Made by a program: the position numbers and the translations under genes
Notes under the pieces: model-generated
Told to the model about the DNA's origin: nothing
The model's database searches: none
The model's input: the letters and a program-made list of their open reading frames with translations, nothing else
From: Paracoccaceae bacterium
GTDB taxonomy: Bacteria; Pseudomonadota; Alphaproteobacteria; Rhodobacterales; Rhodobacteraceae
Direction: 5' to 3'
Length of the DNA stretch: 64,000 nucleotides
Assembly: GCA_019429405.1 (NCBI GenBank)
Contig: JAHYIZ010000005.1
Coordinates: 1 to 64,000 of the forward strand
Shown here: piece by piece, positions 1-8,755 of the stretch
Layout of the letters: each line of letters starts with the position of its first letter
Numbering within the stretch: position 1 is the first letter of the stretch

Positions 1-1
1 C

Positions 2-904
2 AAGGGCGAAGCGGCGGCAAGCGCCGAGGCGGCAGTCGCGGCGGGTTATGCGCGCGGCGAAACCGACGAATTCATCGCGCCCGCGGTGGTGGCGGGCTAT
101 GCTGGTGCCCGTGACGGCGACGGGTTCTTTTGCCTTAACTTCCGGGCCGACCGGGCGCGCGAGATCTTGCAGGCGCTGGGCGAGCCGGGGTTTGCGGCGT
201 TTGAGGCAGGTACGCGGCCAAAATGGGCGGCGATGCTGGGCATGGTCGATTATTCGAAAACGCATGACGCCTACATGAGCGTTGCCTACCCCAAACAGAC
301 CATCAAGAATACTCTGGGCGAATGGGTGGCGGCGCACGGGCTGCGCCAATACCGGCTGGCTGAAACCGAGAAATACCCGCATGTGACGTTTTTCCTCAAC
401 GGCGGGCGCGAGGCGCCCGAACCGGGCGAAGACCGCTTCATGCCCGCCTCACCCAAGGTGGCCACCTATGACTTGCAGCCCGAGATGTCGGCGCCCGAAG
501 TGACCGACCGATTTGTGGCGGCGATCGAGGTGGGCTATGACCTGATCGTGGTCAACTTTGCCAACCCCGACATGGTGGGCCACACCGGCAGCCTGCCCGC
601 TGCGATTGCCGCCTGCGAAGAGATCGACCGCGATCTGGGGCGTGTGCTGGCTGCCTTGAAGGCGGCGGGCGGGGCGATGCTGCTGACCGCCGACCACGGC
701 AACTGCGAGCTGATGATCGACCCGGAAACCGGCGGGCCGCATACCGCGCACACCACCAACCCGGTGCCGGTGGCGCTGATCGGTGGGCCCGAGGGGGTGC
801 GGCTGAACACGGGAAGGCTGGCCGACATTGCGCCGACGCTGCTGGAACTGATGGGTCTGCCCAAACCGCCCGAGATGACGGGCACCAGCCTGATTACGCG
901 CTGA
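2..904 (+). CDS. gpmI: 2,3-bisphosphoglycerate-independent phosphoglycerate mutase, C-terminal 300 residues (5' end outside window)
   Basis: Interconverts 3-phosphoglycerate and 2-phosphoglycerate in glycolysis and gluconeogenesis; cytosolic, Mn-dependent, alkaline-phosphatase superfamily. The reading frame is open from base 2 and begins upstream of the window. Visible family motifs include GDGFFCLNFRADRAREI, the EKYPHVTFFLNGG segment, the metal-binding NFANPDMVGHTG and the LLTADHGNCELM loop. The end matches the usual GpmI C-terminus (LMGLPKPPEMTGTSLI). The TGA stop overlaps the ATG of the envC-like gene, so the two are probably co-transcribed. The family call is secure; only the N-terminal part is missing. 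Confidence 0.96.
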   Translation, partial: KGEAAASAEAAVAAGYARGETDEFIAPAVVAGYAGARDGDGFFCLNFRADRAREILQALGEPGFAAFEAGTRPKWAAMLGMVDYSKTHDAYMSVAYPKQTIKNTLGEWVAAHGLRQYRLAETEKYPHVTFFLNGGREAPEPGEDRFMPASPKVATYDLQPEMSAPEVTDRFVAAIEVGYDLIVVNFANPDMVGHTGSLPAAIAACEEIDRDLGRVLAALKAAGGAMLLTADHGNCELMIDPETGGPHTAHTTNPVPVALIGGPEGVRLNTGRLADIAPTLLELMGLPKPPEMTGTSLITR

Positions 905-2049
905 TGCGCTGGGCGCTGGTTCTGTCGGTGGTGCTGGCGGTGGTGCTGGGCACGGGCGCGGCGCGGGCCGAACCGGGCGCGACCGATGCAGCACGGGCGG
1001 CGGCCGAAGATTTGCGCGCCTCGATTGCGGCGCTCGATGCGGCGCAGCGGGCCTCAGACCGGGTGGCGGCGCTGACAACAACCATTGGCGCCTATGAGCG
1101 GGGCTTGGCGGCGCTGCGCGAGGGCTTGCGGCGGGTGGCGGTGCGCGAGGCCGAAATTGCCGCCGGTTTTGCCGCGCGGCAAGACGAGATCGGGCGGCTC
1201 TTGGCGGTGATGGCCTCGATCGAGCGCACTGACGCGCCGCTGCTGCTGTTGCATCCGGCGGGGGCGCTAAGCGCGGCGCGCACCGGCATGGTGTTGTCGG
1301 AGGTGACGCCCGCGTTGCAGGCCCGCGCCGACGCCTTGCGGGCCGATCTGGAAGAGCTGACCGATCTGCGCGCGCTGCAAGAGGGGGCCGCCGAGACTTT
1401 GGCGGCGGGGCTGGCCTCGGCGCAGGGTGCGCGCGCGGCGCTGAGCAAGGCCGTGGCCGAGCGCACCGATCTGCCGCGGCGCTACCTTGAAGAACCGGTT
1501 GAGCTGATGGCGCTGCTGCAATCGGCGGAAACGCTCGACGGGTTCGCGATCGGGCTGGCGGACATGGAAACCGATATCGGCGCGCCGAGGGCTGATTTTG
1601 CCGGGGCCAAGGGCAGCCTGCCGCTGCCGGCGCTGGGCCGGGTGCTGCGCCGCATGAACGAGGCCGACGCCGCCGGCATCCGCCGCCCCGGCCTGATTCT
1701 GGCCACCGAACCGGGCGCGCTGGTGACCGCGCCCTGGGCCGCGACCATTCGTTACCGCGGGCCGCTGCTCGACTACGGAAATGTGATGATCGTTGAGCCC
1801 GCATCCGGCTATCTTCTGGTTCTGGCGGGGCTTGGCACGGTCTATGGTGAAACCGGAGATGTGTTGGCGGCCGGGGCGCCCCTGGGCTTGATGGGCGGCA
1901 ACGTGCCTGCCGCGGGCGAATTCGGGCAAGGGGCGCAACAAGGCGGTAGCGCTGCCCGCAGCGAAACGCTTTATATGGAACTCAGACAGGGCAAGACGCC
2001 CGTGGACCCGAGCGAGTGGTTCACCATGACAGGGGATAACCAGGGGTAG
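904..2049 (+). CDS. murein hydrolase activator EnvC-like protein (degenerate LytM/M23 domain)
   Basis: Predicted periplasmic protein of 381 residues. Residues 1-22 form a signal peptide ending ARA. Residues about 25-220 are Ala/Leu/Glu/Arg-rich and probably a coiled coil. Residues about 255-375 resemble a LytM (M23) fold with the LDYGNVMIVEPASGYLLVLAGLG segment where active enzymes carry zinc-binding histidines. No HxxxD or HxH pair is visible, so it is probably a non-catalytic activator of amidases during septal splitting, as known for EnvC. The start ATG overlaps the gpmI stop, and the stop lies 3 nt before ctpA. The gpmI-envC-ctpA order is common in alphaproteobacteria. Confidence 0.88.
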   Translation: MRWALVLSVVLAVVLGTGAARAEPGATDAARAAAEDLRASIAALDAAQRASDRVAALTTTIGAYERGLAALREGLRRVAVREAEIAAGFAARQDEIGRLLAVMASIERTDAPLLLLHPAGALSAARTGMVLSEVTPALQARADALRADLEELTDLRALQEGAAETLAAGLASAQGARAALSKAVAERTDLPRRYLEEPVELMALLQSAETLDGFAIGLADMETDIGAPRADFAGAKGSLPLPALGRVLRRMNEADAAGIRRPGLILATEPGALVTAPWAATIRYRGPLLDYGNVMIVEPASGYLLVLAGLGTVYGETGDVLAAGAPLGLMGGNVPAAGEFGQGAQQGGSAARSETLYMELRQGKTPVDPSEWFTMTGDNQG

Positions 2050-2052
2050 AGG

Positions 2053-3390
2053 ATGAGGAAATTCGCGATCGCCGCGCTGTGCGGCACCGTTGCAGGGGCG
2101 CTTTTGACCACGCAATATGCCGGGCCTCTGGTGGCGCAAGAAGCGGCAAGGCCGTCTTCGGTCTATGAGCAACTCGACCTGTTTGGCTCGATCTTCGAGC
2201 GGATCCGGGCCGATTATGTGGAAGAGGTCGATTCGCAAAAGCTGATCGAGGCGGCGATCAACGGCATGTTGACGTCGCTTGATCCGCATTCAAGCTACCT
2301 GCCGCCCGATGATTATGCCGACATGCGGGTGCAGACGCGCGGCAGCTTTGGCGGGCTTGGCATCGAGGTGACGCAGGAAGAGGGCTTCGTGAAGGTGGTC
2401 TCGCCGATGGATGGCACCCCGGCCGATGCGGCGGGCATGCAGGCGGGCGACTTCATCACCCATGTCGATGGCGAATCGGTGCTGGGCCTGACGCTCGATC
2501 AGGCGGTTGACAAGATGCGCGGGCCAGTGGGCAGCGAGATCATCATTACCGTGGTGCGCGAAGGGCGATCCGAGCCGTTTGATGTGTCGATCATCCGCGA
2601 CACCATCAAGCTGACTGCCGTCAAGGGGCGCACCGAGGGCAAGGCAGTCGTGCTGCGCATTTCCACCTTCAACGACCAGACATTTGCCAATCTTGAAGAG
2701 AGCATCGGCACGGCGATTGCCGAGCTTGGCGGCATCGACAATGTTTCGGGCTTCGTGGTTGATCTGCGCAATAACCCCGGCGGGCTTTTGACGCAGGCGA
2801 TCAAGGTTTCGGACGCCTTCCTCGACGCGGGCGAAATTGTCTCGACCCGTGGCCGCGACCCGGCGCAAAGCGAACGCTTCAACGCCGAGCCGGGCGATCT
2901 GGCGCAGGGCAAGCCGGTGGTGGTGCTGATCAACGGCGGTTCGGCCTCGGCCTCCGAGATTGTCACCGGCGCGTTGCAAGACCACCACCGCGCAATCGTG
3001 GTGGGCACCAAATCGTTCGGCAAGGGCTCGGTGCAGACCGTAATGCCGATCCGGGGTGACGGTGCGATGCGTCTGACGACCTCGCGCTATTACACGCCTT
3101 CGGGCCGCTCGATCCAGTCGCTGGGCATTGCGCCCGATATCGTGGTGCAGCAGCCGCCGCGCGCCCCGGCGACCGACGAAGAACCCGCATCGGCAACCAC
3201 GGCCAACCGGAACGAGGCGGCCTTGCGCGGCGCGATCACCAACGATTCGATGACCGAGGATGAGAGGGCGCAGTTTCTGGCCGAACAGAAGCGCGCCGAA
3301 GACGCGGCCAAGCTGCGCCTCGATGACTATCAGCTGGCCTATGCGATCGACATACTTACCGGGATGTCGAAGCTCGCTTCGGTCAAATGA
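2053..3390 (+). CDS. ctpA: C-terminal processing peptidase, S41 family
   Basis: Periplasmic tail-specific serine protease of 445 residues. An N-terminal signal/anchor segment (about residues 1-30) precedes a PDZ domain (about 95-180, [13 protein letters not shown] onward) and the S41 protease core. The Ser-Lys dyad is visible: Ser299 in SASASEI and Lys324 in FGKGSVQT, with the same 25-residue spacing as E. coli Prc. The C-terminal tail (390-445) is charged and helical. Together with the EnvC-like protein upstream it fits a role in controlling peptidoglycan hydrolases or their adaptors; the substrate is not deducible. The start follows the envC stop by 3 nt. Confidence 0.95.
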   Translation: MRKFAIAALCGTVAGALLTTQYAGPLVAQEAARPSSVYEQLDLFGSIFERIRADYVEEVDSQKLIEAAINGMLTSLDPHSSYLPPDDYADMRVQTRGSFGGLGIEVTQEEGFVKVVSPMDGTPADAAGMQAGDFITHVDGESVLGLTLDQAVDKMRGPVGSEIIITVVREGRSEPFDVSIIRDTIKLTAVKGRTEGKAVVLRISTFNDQTFANLEESIGTAIAELGGIDNVSGFVVDLRNNPGGLLTQAIKVSDAFLDAGEIVSTRGRDPAQSERFNAEPGDLAQGKPVVVLINGGSASASEIVTGALQDHHRAIVVGTKSFGKGSVQTVMPIRGDGAMRLTTSRYYTPSGRSIQSLGIAPDIVVQQPPRAPATDEEPASATTANRNEAALRGAITNDSMTEDERAQFLAEQKRAEDAAKLRLDDYQLAYAIDILTGMSKLASVK

Positions 3391-3439
3391 TCTCCCTTGG
3401 GGGCGGGAAACCGCCCCCGTTGCACGAAAAGGCGCGCCC

Positions 3440-3925
3440 ATGACACCGGAAAAAATCGCCGCGTTGCCCTATCGCCCCTGCGTTGGGGTGATGCTGGTCA
3501 ATCCTGCCGGGCTGGTTTTTGCCGGGCAGCGGATTGATAACCCCGGCCCCGCCTGGCAGATGCCGCAGGGCGGCATTGACGCGGGCGAAGAACCGCGCGC
3601 GGCAGCGCTGCGCGAGCTGTGGGAAGAAACCGGCATCACCCCCGATCTGGTCGAGGTGGTCGCCAACACCCCCGATTGGCTGACCTATGATCTACCCCCC
3701 GAGCTGGTCGGCCATATCTGGGGCGGTAAATATCGCGGACAGCGGCAGCTTTGGTATCTGATGCGTTTTTTGGGCAGCGATGCGCAGGTGAGCATCGACA
3801 CGCCGCACCCCGAATTTGAACGCTGGCGCTGGATTGGCGCGGATGAACTGGTTACCCGCATCGTGCCCTTCAAGCGGCAGGTCTATGACACGGTCATCAG
3901 CGCCTTCCGCCCGCATCTGGCGTGA
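3440..3925 (+). CDS. rppH: RNA pyrophosphohydrolase (Nudix)
   Basis: Removes pyrophosphate from triphosphorylated RNA 5' ends, starting mRNA decay. The protein has 161 residues, the usual length for alphaproteobacterial RppH. The Nudix box is complete ([20 protein letters not shown], then TG). Typical family segments are [11 protein letters not shown] near the N-terminus, WQMPQGG, the [17 protein letters not shown] stretch and VPFKRQVYD near the C-terminus. The frame is open further upstream, but ATG 3440 gives the canonical N-terminus [19 protein letters not shown]. It lies 49 nt after ctpA on the same strand and converges on the transglycosylase gene. Confidence 0.95.
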   Translation: MTPEKIAALPYRPCVGVMLVNPAGLVFAGQRIDNPGPAWQMPQGGIDAGEEPRAAALRELWEETGITPDLVEVVANTPDWLTYDLPPELVGHIWGGKYRGQRQLWYLMRFLGSDAQVSIDTPHPEFERWRWIGADELVTRIVPFKRQVYDTVISAFRPHLA

Positions 3926-3932
3926 TCCCACG

Positions 3933-3964
3933 GCTTGCCTTGGCGTAAATATCCCCGCCGGAGG
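3933..3964. repeat. single-arm copy of the CCTTGG-AAATATCCCCGCCGG intergenic repeat
   Basis: The stretch contains TTGCCTTGGCGTAAATATCC followed by CCGCCGGAGGCGCC, between the convergent rppH and transglycosylase genes. The same core returns at 12973, 25805 and 63430. Only one arm is present here, unlike the paired copies at 12973 and 25805. Function is unknown; the position between convergent 3' ends suggests a role in transcription termination. Confidence 0.75.
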
Positions 3965-3971
3965 CGCCTTT

Positions 3972-5216
3972 TTACCGCAGCTTGCGCAACAAATCCTCGG
4001 TGGCAAAGCCATCAGCAATCAACCCCCGCGCGCGCTGAAAGGCGGCTATGGCGGCGCTGGTGTTGGGACCGATCTTGCCGTCGGCGCCTTGCGTGTCAAA
4101 CCCCGCACCGGTCAGGCGCTGCTGCAATTCGACCCGCTCGGAAAGGCTGAGCAAACGGGTGCCGCGCGGCCAGCTGGCGCTGAAGGCCTTGCCACCCGCC
4201 AGACGGTCGGCAAGGTGGCCGGTGCCGATCACATAGGCGTCGGCGGTGTTGTAGCGCGCGATGGCGAAGAAGTTGGACCAGAGCAGAAATGCCGGGCCGC
4301 CCGCGCCTGCGGGCAGCAAGACCGAGGCAAGGCCGTGGTCGGGCGGCACCGCGCCACCCGGCAGGCGCACCCCCATCTGCACCCAGTCGGCATGCGCGCG
4401 GCGGTGGTTTTTGCCGGTTGCCGCGTAGTTGAAGCCTTGGGGCAGCACCACTTCGGCGCCCCAGGGCTGGCCCTTCACCCATCCCGCGCGCGCAAGGTAG
4501 GCGGCGGTTGAGGCCAGCGCGTCGGCGGGGTCATCGCCCCAGATGTCGCGCTTGCCATCACCGGTGAAATCTTCGGCATAGGCCAGATACGAAGTGGGGA
4601 TGAACTGGGTGTGCCCCATCGCGCCCGCCCAGGAGCCCACCAGATGCGCCGCATCGACCTCGCGCGCTTCGATGATCTTGAGCGCGGCAATCAGTTGCGC
4701 CTCGAAGAATGCACCGCGCCGCCCGTCATAGGCCAGCGTGGCGAGCGCGGGGATGATCGGGCTGCCGCCACGCTGGCGGCCAAAATTGGTCTCCATCCCC
4801 CAGATCGCGGCCAGCACCTCGCGCTCGACGCCGTAGCGGGCTTCAAGTGCTGCAAAAAGCTGCTTGCGCGCGGTCAGCTCGGCCTTGCCGGTCTGGATGC
4901 GGGTGGCGGAAACGGCGGTATCAAGATAGTCCCAGATCGGCTGGTCAAACTCGTTCTGGCGGCGGTCGCGGCGGATCACGTCGGGGTCGAAGCGCAAGCC
5001 CTTGGTGGCGTCGGCGAAGGTTCGGGCCGAAATGCCCGCCGCCAGTGCGCGGGGGCGAAAGGCGGCCAACCAACGCTGGAAACCGGCTTCGGATGCGGCG
5101 TCGGCGGGCGTCCGGGCTTCGTTGGGCATGGCACCTCCGGCGGTGGTTTCGGCGCGACCCGCGCAGGCCGCAAGGGCAAGCGTGGCGGCGGCAAGGGTGG
5201 CGGTGACGGGGTGCAT
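3972..5216 (-). CDS. lytic murein transglycosylase (MltB-type) with peptidoglycan-binding domain, lipoprotein
   Basis: Predicted outer-membrane lipoprotein of 414 residues that cleaves the MurNAc-GlcNAc bond with 1,6-anhydro product formation. The chosen start gives MHPVTATLAAATLALAAC with lipobox LAAC at residues 15-18; an in-frame start 51 nt upstream would give an atypical leader. The SLT_2 core shows AIWGMETNFG with the catalytic Glu and GSWAGAMGHTQFIPTSY. The last 60 residues (LQQRLTGAGFDTQGADGKIG) are a PG_binding_1 domain. It converges on rppH. The downstream gene of the next unit (5330-5692) lies 113 nt upstream on the same strand. Confidence 0.93.
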   Translation of the reverse strand: MHPVTATLAAATLALAACAGRAETTAGGAMPNEARTPADAASEAGFQRWLAAFRPRALAAGISARTFADATKGLRFDPDVIRRDRRQNEFDQPIWDYLDTAVSATRIQTGKAELTARKQLFAALEARYGVEREVLAAIWGMETNFGRQRGGSPIIPALATLAYDGRRGAFFEAQLIAALKIIEAREVDAAHLVGSWAGAMGHTQFIPTSYLAYAEDFTGDGKRDIWGDDPADALASTAAYLARAGWVKGQPWGAEVVLPQGFNYAATGKNHRRAHADWVQMGVRLPGGAVPPDHGLASVLLPAGAGGPAFLLWSNFFAIARYNTADAYVIGTGHLADRLAGGKAFSASWPRGTRLLSLSERVELQQRLTGAGFDTQGADGKIGPNTSAAIAAFQRARGLIADGFATEDLLRKLR

Positions 5217-5329
5217 GGGCTGCCTGCTGTTTTGTGGCAGTCTAGCGCAGGCCGGGGCCGGGGCCAATGGCGGGGCCGCACAGCGCCCCGCTTTCAGCGG
5301 CTTCTTGCCCGAATGCGCGGCGCGGCGGG

Positions 5330-5692
5330 TCAGTCTTTCGCCGGCCGCTCGTCGCCAAAGAATGGCTCCATCTGCGCCACGATCACCGCGTTTTCAGCCA
5401 AGGCGCGGGCCATCAGCGCGCGTTCTTCGGGGTCGATGGCATCGCCCCCTGCCTCGCGTTCGGCAAGGCTGCCGTAGCCGGTCACATCAAGCGGCGATAG
5501 GTCGGCGGTTTTCAGCACTGCCACCGCCTCGCGCACCGCCTCGGCCTCATCCACGCCGGTGGCATAAAGCAGCAGGCCCGCGCCAGTGGCGCCTTTCGGC
5601 AGGCCATCGCCCGCCTTGCGCCCCACCTCGACCAGAAGGGTAAAGACCTGCTGCGGGCGCTTTTCACGCGGGGGTTCCGGTCCCTCAGTCAC
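5330..5692 (-). CDS. conserved hypothetical protein downstream of dapD
   Basis: Small soluble protein of 120 residues; I cannot assign a family. No signal peptide or membrane segment is visible. A Lys/Arg/Pro-rich start ([15 protein letters not shown]) precedes an alpha/beta-like body with [19 protein letters not shown] and a C-terminal half rich in Ala and Glu. The GTG at 5692 overlaps the dapD stop (GTGACTGA), the usual arrangement of translationally coupled genes. In-frame ATGs at 5704 or 5734 would overlap dapD more. Coupling to dapD suggests co-expression only; no metabolic role can be inferred. Confidence 0.72.
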   Translation of the reverse strand: MTEGPEPPREKRPQQVFTLLVEVGRKAGDGLPKGATGAGLLLYATGVDEAEAVREAVAVLKTADLSPLDVTGYGSLAEREAGGDAIDPEERALMARALAENAVIVAQMEPFFGDERPAKD

Positions 5693-6527
5693 GCAGCAAC
5701 TCATTGACCGAGGTCTTGCTGCGGGTCTGCGCATCGACCTTTTTCACGATCACGGCGCAGTAGAGGTTGACGCCTTTGGATGGCAGCGAGCCTGCCACCA
5801 CCACCGAACCGGCAGGCACCTCGCCATAGCTCACGCTGCCGGTTTCACGGTCGTAGATTTTGGTGGACTGGCCGATGAACACGCCCATGCCAAGCACCGA
5901 GCCTTCGCGGATGATGCAGCCTTCGACCACCTCAGATCGCGCGCCAATGAAGCAGTTGTCTTCGATGATGGTGGGGCCAGCCTGCATCGGCTCCAGTACG
6001 CCGCCGATGCCGACCCCGCCCGACAGGTGCACGTTGCGCCCGATCTGCGCGCAACTGCCCACGGTGGCCCAGGTGTCAACCATGGTGCCTTCGCCGACAT
6101 AGGCCCCGAGATTGACGAACGAGGGCATCAGCACTGCGCCGGGGGCGATATAGGCCGAGCGGCGCACCACAGCATTTGGCACCGCGCGAAAGGCGGCGGC
6201 GCGCCAGTCTGCCTCGGTCCAGCCCTTGAACTTGCTATCGACCTTGTCCCACCAGCCGCCGCCCTGCGGGCCGCCGGGTTGCACGGCCATGTCGTTCAGC
6301 CGAAAGCTCAGCAGAACCGCCTTTTTTACCCATTGGTTGACGTGCCAGCGACCATCGGCCTGCCGCTCGGCCACCCGCAGGCGGCCCTTGTCGAGGTCTT
6401 CAAGCGTGGCCTCGACCGCAGCGCGCACTTCGCCGCCTGTGGCGGGGCTGATGGTGTCGCGCGCCTCCCAGGCGGCGTTGACGGTGGCTTCAAGGGCGCT
6501 TGCGGGCATGGCGGCTTTGTCTTTCAT
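5685..6527 (-). CDS. dapD: 2,3,4,5-tetrahydropyridine-2,6-dicarboxylate N-succinyltransferase
   Basis: Uses succinyl-CoA to form N-succinyl-2-amino-6-oxopimelate in the diaminopimelate/lysine pathway. The protein has 280 residues. Residues about 100-240 are left-handed beta-helix hexapeptide repeats ([40 protein letters not shown]). Signature segments include [21 protein letters not shown] and [14 protein letters not shown]. Two starts are possible, ATG 6527 (MKDKAAM) or ATG 6509 ([10 protein letters not shown]); neither has a clear Shine-Dalgarno, and the second agrees better with shorter homologue N-termini. It overlaps the GTG of the hypothetical gene downstream. Confidence 0.96.
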   Translation of the reverse strand: MKDKAAMPASALEATVNAAWEARDTISPATGGEVRAAVEATLEDLDKGRLRVAERQADGRWHVNQWVKKAVLLSFRLNDMAVQPGGPQGGGWWDKVDSKFKGWTEADWRAAAFRAVPNAVVRRSAYIAPGAVLMPSFVNLGAYVGEGTMVDTWATVGSCAQIGRNVHLSGGVGIGGVLEPMQAGPTIIEDNCFIGARSEVVEGCIIREGSVLGMGVFIGQSTKIYDRETGSVSYGEVPAGSVVVAGSLPSKGVNLYCAVIVKKVDAQTRSKTSVNELLRD

Positions 6528-6610
6528 ATGGCATTGACGAGGCCCAGCCTATAATCGGAGCGGACGTGCCACGCAATGCGCGCGACGGCACGGTGCCCAA
6601 GGAGAATGCG

Positions 6611-7432
6611 ATGAAAGACGAACCCCGCAGCCACCCGTTTCGCGATTCTGTGCAGGATGTCGCGGCCTCGCACCGCATCCCCGAAACGCCTCAGACCCGC
6701 GCGCCCGCCTACCGGTTGGCCTTCACCGACACCGACTTTCTCATGCGCGAGGAATTGCGCCCGGTGCGGCTGCAACTGGAATTGCTCAAGCCGCAGATGA
6801 TATTGGACGAACGCGGCGTGAACACCACGGTGGTGATGTTTGGTGGTGCGCGCATACCAGCGCCGGAGCTGGCGCATACCGCGCGTGTGCCCGCGCTGGC
6901 CGAGCTGAGCCATTTCTACGAAGAAGCACGCCGCTTTGCCTTCATGATGACCGAGCAGAGCATGGCCAGCTACGGGCGCGAAAACGTGATCTGCACCGGC
7001 GGCGGGCCGGGGGTGATGGAGGCGGGCAACCGTGGCGCGCATGAAGCGGGCGGGCAGAGCATCGGCCTGAATATCGTGCTGCCGCACGAACAGGCGCCGA
7101 ATGTGTATGTGACGCCGGACCTGAGCTTCAACTTTCACTACTTTGCCATTCGCAAGATGCACTTTCTGATGCGCGCGCGCGCGGTTTGCGTGTTTCCGGG
7201 TGGCTTTGGCACCATGGACGAAATGTTTGAGGCGCTGACGCTGATTCAGACCGGGCGGATGAAGCGCATCCCCATCATCCTGTTTGGCAGGGCGTTCTGG
7301 GAAAACGTCATCAACTGGCAGGCGCTCTGCGAGGCGGGCACGATTTCGCCTGAGGACCTCGACCTGATCTCTTTCGTGGAAACCGCCGACGAAGCGGTAG
7401 CGGTGATCGAGAACTGGAAGAACGGGGTTTAA
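6611..7432 (+). CDS. LOG family protein (TIGR00730-type, lysine-decarboxylase-like fold)
   Basis: Cytosolic protein of 273 residues with a Rossmann-like fold. The family includes nucleoside-5'-monophosphate phosphoribohydrolases (LOG). The signature PGGFGTMDEMFE is complete, preceded by the glycine-rich CTGGGPGVMEAGNRGA. An N-terminal extension of about 70 residues is typical of the longer alphaproteobacterial subgroup. AAGGAG (6599-6604) sits 6 nt before ATG 6611 and fixes the start. The 3' end overlaps the convergent LRR gene by 4 nt. Substrate is not established from sequence; the older label lysine decarboxylase is misleading. Confidence 0.9.
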   Translation: MKDEPRSHPFRDSVQDVAASHRIPETPQTRAPAYRLAFTDTDFLMREELRPVRLQLELLKPQMILDERGVNTTVVMFGGARIPAPELAHTARVPALAELSHFYEEARRFAFMMTEQSMASYGRENVICTGGGPGVMEAGNRGAHEAGGQSIGLNIVLPHEQAPNVYVTPDLSFNFHYFAIRKMHFLMRARAVCVFPGGFGTMDEMFEALTLIQTGRMKRIPIILFGRAFWENVINWQALCEAGTISPEDLDLISFVETADEAVAVIENWKNGV

Positions 7433-8697
7433 GGGTCGCGAAACCGGGTGAGATTGACCTGCGGCAGGCGCGCCCGCAATTCGGGGGTGGGGGCCACCGC
7501 GGCGATGAACCAATCCAGAAAGCCCGCGCCATAGGTGCCTGCGACGTCGACCAGCAAGGCCCAGTGGGTGTGCACGAAGGCGCTGATAGCGGGGTTTGAT
7601 GCCGCCACCCCGGCGACGACGGCAACGCCAAAGCGCGTAGTCTCCAACGTCGCGCCCGCCGCAATTCGCCAGACCAAGTTGCGATGCACGGGGGTCTGGA
7701 TCGCCGAAAGAACGCTCTGCGAAAGCCCCTCGATGCGCTGTTCCAGCGCCTGCAAACGGTCGCCAATGGCCGGGTCGCCTGCCGCAAGAGCCCGCCCGAG
7801 CGCCGCATGGGCCGCCTGATCTTCGGCGGGGGCGGGGTCTTGCCTGTAGCGCCGCTTGCGGTCCTCAAAGAGCATCACATCGGCATGGTCGAGCGTCAGG
7901 CCCGGTGCGATCCGCACCACATCAGAGAGCGGGCCGGTCACTTCGGGCGGAAACATCTCACCATCTTCCTGCCCGAGCGCGAGGCGCTGGGTAAGGTCTT
8001 CAACGCCCAGATGCACCTGAAGCAGGTCCACGTCCTCAAGGGGCTTATCCACATCCGCCAGCAGCGCGCGCGCCAACCGCGCCAGACGCGGAAAGCGGTT
8101 GCCCGCCGCCTGCGCCAGTTCCTCGACCTTGGGCCGCAACCGCGCATGCAGCGCGCGCTTCAGCGGCTCGTCGCGCTCGGCGGCATCGGGCAGCGAGGCG
8201 GCAACTTCGAGGCGGCCAGCCTTGATCACCACCGGCAGAAACGGGTCGGGTTCGGGCGCCTCGGGCGGCAGCGGCGGCACCCAGGTTTCGAGATAGTCGA
8301 ACAGGGTTCGGGCGCGGGTGGCGGGGTCTGTGATCTTGGCGATTTCGGCGATGCGCGAGTCGGCACGGGCGGCGGCGGAGCCTTTGAAGGTAAGGCCTCT
8401 GTGCTCCGGCGTCTCGACGAGGGCGCGAAGACCACGCAGCGGGCGCAGGTCAAGCGCGGCACTGGCTTTGAGCCAAAGCGTCGCGATCCCGGTCATCCCC
8501 GCCATCGGTGCGAGGTCGGTGACCTGGGTGCCGCTCAAATCAAGCTCGCGCAAGCTGTCGAGCGCGGCAATGCCGGGCGGCAGGCGGGTCAGCGCATGCG
8601 TCTCTGGGCGGTTGAAACTGAGATCCTTCGCACCCGTCCGCTTCGCCTCGGCGATCAGGCGTTCCGCTTCTGCATAGGCGTCGTCTGCAGCGCTCAT
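7429..8697 (-). CDS. leucine-rich-repeat protein with long helical body and hydrophobic C-terminus, function unknown
   Basis: Protein of 422 residues with three parts. Residues about 25-110 contain leucine-rich repeats (LTRLPPGIAALDSLRELDLS, then TDLAPMAGMTGIATLWL). Residues about 110-330 are charged and mostly helical, with several acidic Pro-rich stretches. Residues about 345-410 hold two or three hydrophobic segments (FGVAVVAGVAASN, WALLVDVAGTYGAGFLDWFI) that could span or insert into a membrane. No signal peptide, kinase, protease or nucleotide-binding motif is visible. The start ATG 8697 gives MSAADDAYAEAERLI; an upstream in-frame start exists. It is probably monocistronic, 59 nt downstream of nothing recognisable on its strand (YcaQ-like gene ends further left at 8756). 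Confidence 0.82.
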   Translation of the reverse strand: MSAADDAYAEAERLIAEAKRTGAKDLSFNRPETHALTRLPPGIAALDSLRELDLSGTQVTDLAPMAGMTGIATLWLKASAALDLRPLRGLRALVETPEHRGLTFKGSAAARADSRIAEIAKITDPATRARTLFDYLETWVPPLPPEAPEPDPFLPVVIKAGRLEVAASLPDAAERDEPLKRALHARLRPKVEELAQAAGNRFPRLARLARALLADVDKPLEDVDLLQVHLGVEDLTQRLALGQEDGEMFPPEVTGPLSDVVRIAPGLTLDHADVMLFEDRKRRYRQDPAPAEDQAAHAALGRALAAGDPAIGDRLQALEQRIEGLSQSVLSAIQTPVHRNLVWRIAAGATLETTRFGVAVVAGVAASNPAISAFVHTHWALLVDVAGTYGAGFLDWFIAAVAPTPELRARLPQVNLTRFRDP

Positions 8698-8755
8698 GGT
8701 TGCTCCCGATGGGCCGGCGCCAGAATGGCGGGGCGGGGTCACCAAGGCAAGGGGC

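Noticed and set aside
449-1804. A 451-codon minus-strand frame across gpmI and the EnvC-like gene
   Set aside because: Arg/Pro/Ala-rich shadow with no motif, opposite two well-supported genes in a conserved order.
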